From NCBI RefSeq assembly GCF_033568475.1, contig NC_133123.1:141190062-141254061 (forward strand): DNA of 64,000 nt, in the 5' to 3' direction. Shown one piece after another: positions 35,930 through 46,552 of this stretch. Source of the DNA: Henckelia pumila (Eukaryota > Streptophyta > Magnoliopsida > Lamiales > Gesneriaceae). Below the pieces are notes generated by a model that did no database searches, was not told where the DNA came from, and worked only from the letters and a program-made list of their open reading frames with translations. The translations under genes and the position numbers were made by a program. Positions within the stretch are counted from its first letter, which is position 1, and each line of letters starts with the position of its first letter.

Positions 35930-35995
35930 AAGCCGGTAGAATCGAACGCTGACAGACTAATACATGATGAAGCTTTTTGCCATTAAGCTATCCCA
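35930..35995 (-). other. tRNA-like pol III promoter remnant (possible SINE head)
   Basis: The minus strand starts GGGATAGCTTAATGGCAAAA, whose TAGCTTAATGG fits a pol III A box (35980-35990). GTTCGATTC at 35939-35947 fits a B box at about tRNA spacing. The acceptor arms do not pair, so it is not a working tRNA. It may be a tRNA-derived SINE or a fossil tRNA. Confidence 0.35.
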
Positions 35996-36137
35996 AATTC
36001 CGAAGGCAAGAATCTCTATACATACAACAAAAATGATAATTTGGATTTAGAAATGGATTGAATCGGAGCATGAAATTTAAGAGTCAAACAAACTTACACC
36101 ACATGCACAAGACATCATGCATGATTGACATATATAT

Positions 36138-36400
36138 GGGCTAATTACATTAACATCCTCTGTTAAAAGTCTAAAAGGCATAAAACACCATGTGTAAAAT
36201 TAATAGCATGTTAGACCCTATATTTTAAAAAAATTAGCATAAAAATCCCTATGAGAGGGTATAAATGTGCCTGAATTTGTATAACATAGAGGTGAAATGT
36301 GCTACATTTTAAAAAACTGAGGGATGCATTAGCCTATTAATATTTCTTAAGAAGTTTTATGTCTTTTAGACTTTTCACAGGGGGTGTGGATGCAATTAGC

Positions 36401-36402
<2 letters not shown>
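36138..36402. mobile_element. Mutator-like MITE (265 bp), TSD CATATATAT
   Basis: CATATATAT at 36129-36137 recurs at 36403-36411. Terminal inverted repeats of about 48 bp: GGGCTAATTACATTAACATC against AGGCTAATTGCATCCACACC, both leading to AAAAGTCTAAAAG. The right duplication merges with the (AT)n run, so its length is less certain than for the other MITEs. Confidence 0.75.

Positions 36403-36403
<1 letters not shown>

Positions 36404-36455
<52 letters not shown>
36404..36455. repeat. (AT)26 microsatellite directly after a truncated exon
   Basis: About 52 bases of AT lie between the MITE and codon 20 of exon 2 of the IFR-like pseudogene. Confidence 0.95.
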
Positions 36456-36457
<2 letters not shown>

Positions 36458-36787
36458 CCACATCCACTTGCTTTATAGCCTTCACCAAGCTCTCGTGATC
36501 GTTCAAATCACCCTGCATATCATTAAAAAAACAAAGCATAAAAGAAGCAATCTTTTGAGGGATCGGAATGAATCAAAGTATATTAAACAAAAAAATGTGC
36601 GTACAATAAGAATGGTGACACCAGAGTTCTTGAAACCCTCCACGATTTTGCCTTTAACAGGATCAGAAATGGTGCTCTCTCTGAACAAAGCAAACGTGGG
36701 GTGGTCGGATTTGACACTTGCTTCCAATACGAATTTGCCTATGGACCCTGTTCCTCCGATGATCAGAATCTTGCTCCTCTCGCCCAT

Positions 36788-37074
36788 CTTCTTGCTTTTT
36801 TTTGTTTTTTGATCTCAAGAAGTTCTTAATTGTGCTATGTAATTAATTACTTGGTGCTATGTTTCGTCTCGGGTTAGCCTATTTATACACAACTCACGAT
36901 ATATAATATAGGTTTTATTTTATTTTATCAAATGTAATGACAAGCTATATTTAGGATAATATCATATCTAAGTTGAACAATTATTAATTTTTGTGATGTA
37001 TATGTGACATGATTTATTATTAAATATATATCTTAGGGTACTAATTTAGAGGGTGTATTTTAATTTAGAGTTTT
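36788..37074 (-). promoter_or_regulatory. Former promoter of IFR-like copy 1
   Basis: On the minus strand TATAAATA at 36880-36887 lies about 93 bp before the ATG at 36787, a plausible TATA box. Upstream sequence is AT-rich. At 37051 GGGTGTATTTTAATTTAGAG starts what may be a MITE split by the element C insertion at 37075. Confidence 0.55.
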
Positions 37075-39729
37075 TGTGACGACCCGAGTTCTAATCTCTC
37101 ATTTAATCAAATGTCCAATTTTAGACAAGAAACAATGTCTAAACAAAAGAGTAAAAAAAAAAAATTTTTTAAATGGATTGCCCTGCGCACGCGCGGGCAT
37201 CACCCCTCGCGCGGGCGCAGTTCAACGAGCCCGAGGCTCCATGGGCTGGCTTGCGCGCGCGCGAGCAGTAGCTCGCCCGTGCGCATGCCACCGCACCAGA
37301 AACAAAACGAAGGGGCTCAGCTGCTGTCAAATAGGTTCTATCATGCAATTATCATCTAATAAAAGTTCATGCAAAGCCTTTTTCAATATCATAAGCTATC
37401 ATGCATTCTAACATGATCTCATTAATAGAAATGAATCATAACAAAGCCTTAAAACATAACCATAAGGGCTCATAATCATGCAAGAAGCAATGTTATTCAT
37501 TCAAGATCAAGCTACACCATGTTGTTTCAAAGGATTTAAACATCTATCAAATCCTAAATACAACAACAAGATAACAACTAGATCATCTACAAGTTGTGAA
37601 ACAAGTAGCTATAACAAGATTATGTTTAAAGCTCAACTCTACATCATGACAGCTCACTCAACCATCTAACTCGGATCATCACGCTATATCTCTTCAACCC
37701 TTGTTCTTCAAGATTGCCTCTGTTCTGCTCCATTCCCTCCTATTGCCATGACACATACAACATAACAATAGCCGGATAACTCCGGTGAGAAATATATTTC
37801 CCAGTAAAAGCAACTAAACATGCATATCAAACATATATCAAGATCATGATATAAAAGTAATACAATGCATGTTTTAAAAAAAAAACAAGGTTCATCTCTT
37901 CATTCGTCGGTTGGGATCCCGAGAAGTAGATATCATAACTAATCTACCGACTCTCCCGCTCGAGGTGGGGTTACTTATCTTTCTTCTCTAGACTTTGAAG
38001 CAATCATATATACAAATCAGACGCTAGGCTAAAACAACCACCCAGGCCATACATATACGATTCCTCAAATCGTCTATTCGAACGTTTCCGTTCATTTCAA
38101 AATCAAGGAATAAGTCTTCAAGATGAATGCAACATATATCATCATCAAGGCATTCATAACATCAAAAACTTATTCAACAACTCGTATGAAAGCACATAAG
38201 AGCAATTAAGCAAACAAGTATGTGATTTAGGGGAACTCGATACAAACCATCTCAAGTTGTATTCCCAATCAAATAGTAGTACACTTTTACCTTCGTATTT
38301 TTCGCATGTTCTGAATTCTTCAACCTCAAAACATGCACATCAATCTTTGTTCAATTCATTCCTTTCAGAATCGAGTCGAAATCATCAGCACATCTTCAAT
38401 CAAATCATTTCAAACCTCACTTCTTCTTCCTTCAACGAAGTCCCGTTCTCGAGTCAATAAGACTTCACAATAATCTGAAATTGAAGAATAAAGATGCTAC
38501 AACATCAGCAACATTTCAATGAACATCTCGGTTCAATTATCAGCTATCAAAACATCCATCTATTATCAAACAACTCATCCAAAACCGTAAGCAAACTTCC
38601 TCGGTTCAAAATTCGATCTCTTGAGTTGATTGAGCTCATAACATGTTTGAAATGTAAAGATTATCTTCTAAAATCAGTATATGATCTTCAGATCATTGGC
38701 TCAATCATAGACTATCAACAACGGTTTCAAAACATCAATCGACGGCATAACGACTGAAAATCGGTAACCGACGAAATATCGACTTCGAATTCAATCTCAT
38801 ATCAGCATATGTGATCATAAACCAGACAAATAACCACATACCAGCAGCTAAAATTTCGATAATACATGCTGGAGAATCCATACGATTCATTCAAAACTAA
38901 ATCTTCAATCCGGTTTCGAATATAAACAAGACAACACGTCAAGAACAAGATCATATGCTCATGTACTGATCTCTGCCAATTTTGTTCTACAAAACATACT
39001 TAAAGTACTCAGAAACTTACATAAAGTCGAAGTACTCATCGCAAGGATTCCAAAACATCTTTCGGAATTGAAATCGGATGAACGACGCAAAAGTTACGGC
39101 ATTTTGAAAATCATCGAAGCAACAAAAATGGAATGAATTCGAACTCCCCTGTTCCATTTCTGAACTCCTTCTCGCTCAAGCACGTATTCTGCTGATTAAT
39201 AGACTAAGATCGGATATGTATACACAAATTGCAACTTAGTCCCTCAAATCTTCAGTAATTGCAATTCAGTCCTCGGCCTTCGTTTTAATTCAATTTCAAT
39301 CCAAAATAATTTAAGAATATTAGAATTTAAATCAAAACTCTAAATATTCCCAAATTAAATATACTCGGATTAAAATTAAATAAATTCGAATTAATTAAAT
39401 AATCCGGCCTTTTGCACTTTAGCCCTTGCAACGTCGATAATTGCAAATCACTCCCTGATCAGGTTAAATCTTCAAAATTGATCTTCGTTAATTCCCGAAA
39501 CATGAAATTTAATCTTAAATCCCATAAATATTCAAATCGAATATTTATTCTTTTAATTTAAGAATTCTCGGAATTTAATTCTCAAAATCCGTGAATTCTC
39601 AAATTAAATATTTTCAGCTCGAAAATTAAATCTATCATTTTCATAACTTCTCAAATTAATATTAGCCCATAATATGGAATTTAAGTCTCAAATTCCATAA
39701 TTAATAATTCAATATTTTCGGGTCTTACA
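37075..39729 (-). repeat. 3' LTR of element C (2655 bp)
   Basis: TGTGACGACCCG...GGGTCTTACA on the plus strand. Same length as the partner at 43898-46552. Contains a GC-rich hairpin pair at 37183-37220 and 37253-37284, about 110-210 bp from the end that forms the RNA leader. Confidence 0.95.
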
Positions 39730-42700
39730 ATTCCTCCCCTCTAAGAAATGATTTCGTCCTCGAAATCGTAGTCAAGTCAACTATCAAGTCTGATAGACTG
39801 AATGATTATCTGAAGTTATTCTCACTTCAATCATCAGTTGTACTCAAATACTGAAAAGAATTCTCTCTGAGTTGTTTCTATTCTAAATCAAGAATCTGTC
39901 GAATATTCGACTTATCTCAGAATTTTTTCATTAGTCCTCTTGTTTGATTTAAGTCCACAGAAGGAATCTATCAATACTTCCTTACTTTAGATACATGAAA
40001 CAATTCAGAATCATTGTATCAAGCTGAAAAGAATAAATCTTTTCCCATCGTTAAGTCCATCTGATATCTTATTCAATGAGGTTCAGTCTTTGTGTCGACT
40101 TGTTTCTTTCTGAATATCATTCAATGTTCTGTATAGAACATATCAAGTCTACACTATCATTCATTTCGTTGCTTCAAGTTTAGTATTCAACCTCATATTC
40201 TGAATCTGTAAATGAAATTCTGCTTTTTCTCTATTCTGAATTGAATGATGTTTCAAGAATAACTTTGTCGCTTAACTAATCCGTTTCAGCTTCCAAAGTT
40301 ATATCTATCATTCAATTACTAATTCTGGTTCTTCTTTTCCATTTTCATTTCATACAGATTCATCGTCAAATTCGTTGTGTATTTCGAATCAACTCCGATC
40401 GGATATCGACAAATCATGTCTGATCTGATGTCATATACCTCGGTAATATCATTACAACACAAAAAAAATCGGAGTTCTTTTCAATATCATATCATTATCT
40501 CAAAATCGGCTCAATAGCTATTACAGGAATTATAATCCTCAAGTGGCAACATATCAAATCAAATAATACCAAATCAGGTATTAAAGTTCTGAGAATATCC
40601 TCAATATTTGGAAAATCGACTCAGATAATCCATCAATCGAATTCAACTCTCAGAACATCAGTCAATCAATCGATGCCACATTCTGTCAAATAAATCTAAA
40701 GTCTTAATTCGGACAATAGATTTTAATCATTCCTGTACTTTCATCATATCTCTATCTTCTTCACAGATCTGAATAGATAGCTGTTCGTCACATCTCATAC
40801 AGAGTATTCTACCAAATTCTGATTAGTCTATTCGGACTATCAATTAATCAGAGTATAATATGTTGTAGTCACAGATTTCAAAGTATTCAAAACTGTTGAT
40901 AATCGGTATCATATCAGATAAAAAGTTCATTCTCACAAATTCGATTCATCTTCTCTGATTATTCTTCCAATTCAAGGATAAAATACTGTACCTTTACCTC
41001 AAAAAGTACTCAAAGTCATCGGATCATCTGTATTGAAATTTAATAGTAAACCCAATGTTTCAATCTGAAACATTATTTCCTGGCTTACTGTTCATTTTAC
41101 AATGAATCTAATCACAATTCAATGACTTGTTCATACAGACAGATCGTCGTATACAGTAACATCCATCATACTGTTCATAACTACCACCTGTTTACCTCAT
41201 CAATACTGTTTCATCACGGTAGTTTTGCAAAATATTCTTTCAAATTATAATCTCGTTTCAATGTTTGAAGTTTCCAAACTAACATTGAACTCATCGGATC
41301 AACGATTTTCAACTTCATCAGAAATTCTCTGTACGTTTAACTTCAAAAACGTACTAATTCTGTTACTTCTATTTGCTTTATCAAAAGATAAAACAATTAT
41401 CAAATGAATATCGAATTCATTGTTGTGCAATTCTTCAAATTCGGATATCTCTTTTCGAAAATATCAGGCACAATCAAATAATCAATCATAATATAATTCA
41501 TTCATTCGGATCTAAGGCTTCAATTCATATCTCAATCTGGCATTCTGTACTGAATTCTAATCACTTCAGTTTACTTTCTGTGTTGTTTTCATCTTCTGAA
41601 TAATTCTGCCGTATTTCCAATAGAAAAATCATTCTGATTGGTGATATATTCGTCTGAATATTCAAACCAGAATACACAAAAATCTGAAATCAATTCATTG
41701 GATGCCTAGTTTATTCCTTATTCCTATCTCCAAATACCGACAAATCATATCATCTAACCCAAAAATCATGGATCATATTCAAATTCTTCTATCAGTTACG
41801 AGTCACAATCTTAAATACGCTGAGATATTATCAAATGATCAATAATTCTCAAAATCAAAAGAAATAAATCAAGATTGAGAAAATCCCTCAATCAAGGTCA
41901 TCCAAAATCGAATCTTCTGGATAACAAACTCTGCAAAGTGAAAACAACTCACTTGCATCACATAACTCAGAATGAGTAAATCAACACAGGCTCTAAATGA
42001 AAGCAATATGCCATGAGAGCCAATCAATATTAAATCATTCAAGAATTATATCTCCAGTTGATGTAATCGATTCAGCATATTCAAAGAAAAGACTCATCTG
42101 TAACCAATTGTCATATCATCATTTATCTTCTAAACCTCAAGATTAATATATATAATTCATAATCTCAATAAGTCGGTAATTCATAAATTCATCAATTCCT
42201 TATTGAATTCCAGTTTACAACTTAAACTAAAGTCAAAAAATCTTACTGGAACATATCTGTAATCTCTATTCAGTAGCGTACTTATCAATGCTAATTTAGA
42301 TCGTGAACATATCTCGTGCATCGAATATACTGATTTCGGAATATGTCTGTAATCAAACATCAAATATCAAACCAAAATCACAGAATCTTAATTCGAGATT
42401 CTATATCATATCATTATATTCATATGCACACTATGTTCTTGTTGATCTAATTTTATCGCTTCTGATCATCATACTGATTGGTTAATTCACAAAATCCATT
42501 GATTCAATAATCTGCAACTATCACTAATCAGTACTTAGATAAATTCTCACATGAACAATATCATGTTCAGTTTCAGTTCATCGAGGCAATAGTTCTATTC
42601 TTCAGTTCAATTCACAAAATCTCTTTTCTGATACAGAGGTAATCATATAATAAGCTTTCAGCTATCATATATCTATTGCACCAATAATAAACAGGCCAAA

Positions 42701-43880
42701 ACAAAATAAATCTGTTACCTGAAATTTCATTCTCAAGTGCAATTTCATTCTGATCCTCTGTATACTTCTGGAATTTATTCATTGAATAAATTTTAGCACA
42801 TCTGTCTGACTTGTCCTTACACTGTTTGTTCAGATATCTTCCTCCATAAAGAGTGTAATAATTTCTAATATACTCTGCATTCAGAATCAGACTAATCCAT
42901 CTCGATTCGCTAGAGTTAGAGATTTATTTTCATATCATTCACCTCATATCTGTTCTAAAATAAAAATTGTAGATAGAGTTGTGAGTATCTCACATACTCT
43001 TTCATGTCTACAATTTCATTCTCCTAACTCATCATTCAGCTTCAATTCTCCTAGACAAGGCTATGTCTTTAAACAAAATGTTTCAGTCGTCAACATTTAT
43101 TAGACAAAATCTGCGGATTCAAACCATTAAATAATTCACTCAATCTTGAGCTTTTCATCATCTACAATTCAAAAAATTATAATAGACTTGAAAATTCTAC
43201 TAAGGCATTCCTCAAAGTCAACATATTCAACTTCTACAGGGTATATTTTTCTTTCTCATCATTTCTATCTGTTGTGGCAAAGAACTATAACCAAAATGCT
43301 GTTCTAAGCACTTACCAACAATCAACATACCTCTGCCTTCTTATCATTTCTTTATCAAAATCCACCAGCTGGTTGCTAGGTTTCGAAGTTGGTATTCAAT
43401 CAATCTGATCCGATATTCATCTGAATCATTCCGGTATTTGAACAACTAGTCAAGTTCTTCAAGCCAACTGTTACCTACAACATCATCTATTCATTTGCTG
43501 ATATTCTGTTCTGTTCATTCAGAGATACTTCGTTCAGCTGAGCAATACCGTTCTGTTCTGTTCAATCTGACCATAACATTCTGTTCAGTCTGGCCATATG
43601 ATTCTGTCAGTCTGGGGTGCTTACGTCACCCAAAGAACACTGTTCTATTCAATTATGGGTGCTTACATCACCCGAGAAAAATCTTATAACAAAACGGTAA
43701 AAATTTCAAGAATTTACAAATCAGTAAATCAGGCAATTGAATTTCAAATATAGATCATGCTCACATGCAATTTATCAAATCATCGAATTATCAAATCAAG
43801 TAATGCATAATCATGCAATACAATACATGCATGTGACTCAATCTACCCCGCTCAGCTTCTATCTCAGTCCAAGAACTTAC
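39730..43880 (-). other. Inner region of element C, no recognisable coding
   Basis: 4.15 kb, AT-rich and pyrimidine-biased on the plus strand, with many TTCATT, TCTGAAT and ATCATT words. No gag, protease, RT or integrase motif was found in the longer frames. Near the primer-binding site there are CTGTTCTGTTCA repeats (43504-43590) and two copies of a 17-bp hairpin (43615-43631, 43657-43673). Confidence 0.7.
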
Positions 43881-43892
43881 GCTCTGATACCA
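43881..43892 (-). other. Primer-binding site of element C
   Basis: The minus strand reads TGGTATCAGAGC, an exact match to the plant initiator-Met tRNA primer site, five bases after the 5' LTR. Confidence 0.9.
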
Positions 43893-43897
43893 CCTGT

Positions 43898-46552
43898 TGT
43901 GACGACCCGAGTTCTAATCTCTCATTTAATCAAATGTCCAATTTTAGACAAGAAACAATGTCTAAACAAAAGAGTAAAAAAAAAAAAAAATTTAAATGGA
44001 TTGCCCTGCGCACGCGCGGGCATCACCCCTCGCGCGGGCGCAGTTCAACGAGCCCGAGGCTCCATGGGCTGGCTTGCGCGCGCGCGAGCAGTAGCTCGCC
44101 CGTGCGCATGCCACCGCACCAGAAACAAAACGAAGGGGCTCAGCTGCTGTCAAATAGGTTCTATCATGCAATTATCATCTAATAAAAGTTCATGCAAAGC
44201 CTTTTTCAATATCATAAGCTATCATGCATTCTAACATGATCTCATTAATAGAAATGAATCATAACAAAGCCTTAAAACATAACCATGAGGGCTCATAATC
44301 ATGCAAGAAGCAATGTTATTCATTCAAGATCAAGCTACACCATGTTGTTTCAAAGGATTTAAACATCTATCAAATCCTAAATACAACAACAAGATAACAA
44401 CTAGATCATCTACAAGTTGTGAAACAAGTAGCTATAACAAGATTATGTTTAAAGCTCAACTCTACATCATGACAGCTCACTCAACCATCTAACTCGGATC
44501 ATCACGCTATATCTCTTCAACCCTTGTTCTTCAAGATTGCCTCTGTTCTGCTCCATTTCCTCCTATTGCCATGACACATACAACATAACAATAGCCGGAT
44601 AACTCCGGTGAGAAATATATTTCCCAGTAAAAGCAACTAAACATGCATATCAAACATATATCAAGATCATGATATAAAATTAATACAATGCATGTTTTAA
44701 AAAAAACAAGGTTCATCTCTTCATTCTTCGGTTGGAATCCCGAGAAGTAGATATCATAACTAATCCACCGACTCTCCCGCTCGAGGTGGGGTTACTTATC
44801 TTTCTTCTCTAGACTTTGAAGCAATCATATATGCAAATCAGACGCTAGGCTAAAACAACCACCCAGGCCATACATATACGATTCCTCAAATCGTCTATTC
44901 GAACGTTTCCGTTCATTTCAAAATCAAGGAATAAGTCTTCAAGATGAATGCAACATATATCATCATCAAGGCATTCATAACATCAAAAACTTATTCAACA
45001 ACTCATATGAAAGCACATAAGAGCAATTAAGCAAACAAGTATGTGATTTAGGGGAACTCGATACAAACCATCTCGAGTTGTATTCCCAATCAAATAGTAG
45101 TACACTTTTACCTTCGTATTTTTCGTCTGTTCTGAATTCTTCAACCTCAAAACATGCACATCAATCTTTGTTCAATTCATTCCTTTCAGAATCGAGTCGA
45201 AATCATCAGCACATCTTCAATAAATCATTTCAAACCTCACTTCTTCTTCCTTCAACGAAGTCCCGTTCTCGAGTCAATAAGACTTCACAATAATCTGAAA
45301 TTGAAGAATAAAGATGCTACAACATCAGCAACATTTCAATGAACATCTCGGTTCAATTATCAGCTATCAAAACATCCATCTATTATCAAACAACTCATCC
45401 AAAACCGTAAGCAAACTTCCTCGGTTCAAAATTCGATCTCTTGAGTTGATTGAGCTCATAACATGTTTGAAATGTAAAGATAATCTTCTAACAAAATCAG
45501 TATATGATCTTCAGATCATTGGCTCAATCATAGACTATCAACAACGGTTTCAAAACATCAATCGACGGCATAACGACTGAAAATCGGTAACCGACGAAAT
45601 ATCGACTTCGAATTCAATCTCATATCAGCATATGTGATCATAAACCAGACAAATAACCACATACCAGCAGCTAAAATTTTGATAATACATGCTGGAGAAT
45701 CCATACGATTCATTCAAAACTAAATCTTCAATCCGGTTTCGAATATAAACAAGACAACACGTCAAGAACAAGATCATATGCTCATGTACTGATCTCTGCC
45801 AATTTCGTTCTACAAAACATACTTAAAGTACTCAGAAACTTACATAAAGTCGAAGTACGCATCGCAAGGATTCCAAAACATCTTTCGGAATTGAAATCGG
45901 ACGAACGACGCAAAAGTTACGGCATTTTGAAAATCATCGAAGCAACAAAAATGGAATGAATTCGAACTCCCCTGTTCCATTTCTGAACTCCTTCTCGCTC
46001 AAGCACGTATTCTGCTGATTAATAGACTAAAATCGGATATGTATACACAAATTGCAATTTAGTCCCTCAAATCTTCAGTAATTGCAATTCAGTCCTCGGC
46101 CTTCGTTTTAATTCAATTTCAATCCAAAATAATTTAATAATATTAGAATTTAAATCAAAACTCTAAATTTTCCCAAATTAAATATACTCAGATTAAAATT
46201 AAATAAATTCGAATTAATTAAATAATCCGGCCTTTTGCACTTTAGCCCTTGCAACGTCGATAATTGCAAATCACTCCCTGATCAGGTTAAATCTTCAAAA
46301 TTGATCTTCGTTAATTCCCGAAACATGAAATTTAATCTTAAATCCCATAAATATTCAAATCGAATATTTATTCTTTTAATTTAAGAATTCTCGAAATTTA
46401 ATTCTCAAAATCCGTAAATTCTCAAATTAAATATTTTCAGCTCGGAAATTAAATATATCATTTTCATAACTTCTCAAATTAATATTAGCCCATAATATTG
46501 AATTTAAGTCTCAAATCCCATAATTAATAATTCAATATTTTCGGGTCTTACA
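43898..46552 (-). repeat. 5' LTR of element C (2655 bp)
   Basis: Partner of 37075-39729; it carries the same GC-rich hairpin pair at 44006-44043 and 44076-44107. On the minus strand it precedes the primer-binding site. Confidence 0.95.

Larger units (their letters stand above)
34757..36137. other. AT-rich foreign DNA inside the IFR-like pseudogene
   Basis: Begins abruptly at GGGGCGGATCCAGAAATTCG, a start seen on other plant repeats; a related GTGACGGATCCAAAAATTTT occurs at 54424. Contains a (TA)20 microsatellite (35181-35221) and a tRNA-like stretch at about 35930-35995. No supported ORF. It replaces most of exon 2. Its exact ends and class are not clear. Confidence 0.45.
33766..36787 (-). 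pseudogene. Isoflavone-reductase/PCBER-like gene, copy 1 (broken)
   Basis: Members of this NmrA-like family reduce phenylpropanoid substrates with NADPH in the cytosol. Exon 1, 36787-36605, is intact: MGERSKILIIGGTGSIGKFV with the GxxGxxG nucleotide-binding motif. Exon 2 starts at 36512 (GDLNDHESLVKAIKQVDVVI) but stops after 20 codons at an (AT)n run, a MITE (36138-36402) and about 1.3 kb of AT-rich foreign DNA. Its last part reappears at about 34756-34607 (STLIQPGATAPPRDKVIILG) with a frameshift. Intron 2 holds another MITE (34260-34588). Exon 3 starts at 34133 (VVFNDEHDIGTCTIKAVDDP) and is frameshifted after HSIFVNG, so the usual end is lost. The middle of the substrate domain, including the catalytic lysine region, is missing. 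Clearly non-functional. Confidence 0.9.
37075..46552 (-). mobile_element. Non-autonomous gypsy element C (LARD-like), TSD GTTTT
   Basis: 9478 bp with 2655-bp LTRs at both ends, flanked by GTTTT at 37070-37074 and 46553-46557. Minus-strand orientation follows from a primer-binding site at 43881-43892 and a purine tract (AGAGGGGAGGAAT) beside the left LTR. The 4.2-kb inner region has no gag or pol frame that I can recognise; its longest ORFs are short and unlike retroelement proteins. The two LTRs differ at only a small number of sites by eye, so the insertion is recent. Its proteins must have come from another element. LTR blocks shared with element B make a Tekay-like relative the obvious candidate, but that is inference. 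Confidence 0.9.

Noticed and set aside
35930-35995. Functional tRNA gene
   Set aside because: Acceptor arms do not pair, and the anticodon arm cannot be drawn.
37076-37411. ORFs at the start of each element C LTR (also 43737-44234)
   Set aside because: They are open because of the GC-rich hairpin region, and both LTR copies show the same frame as expected from duplication. No family is recognisable.
39730-43880. A hidden gag gene in element C, suggested by a short frame near 43270-43320 on the minus strand
   Set aside because: A few residues fit but stops are frequent and no zinc knuckle or catalytic motif is seen; not enough to call.
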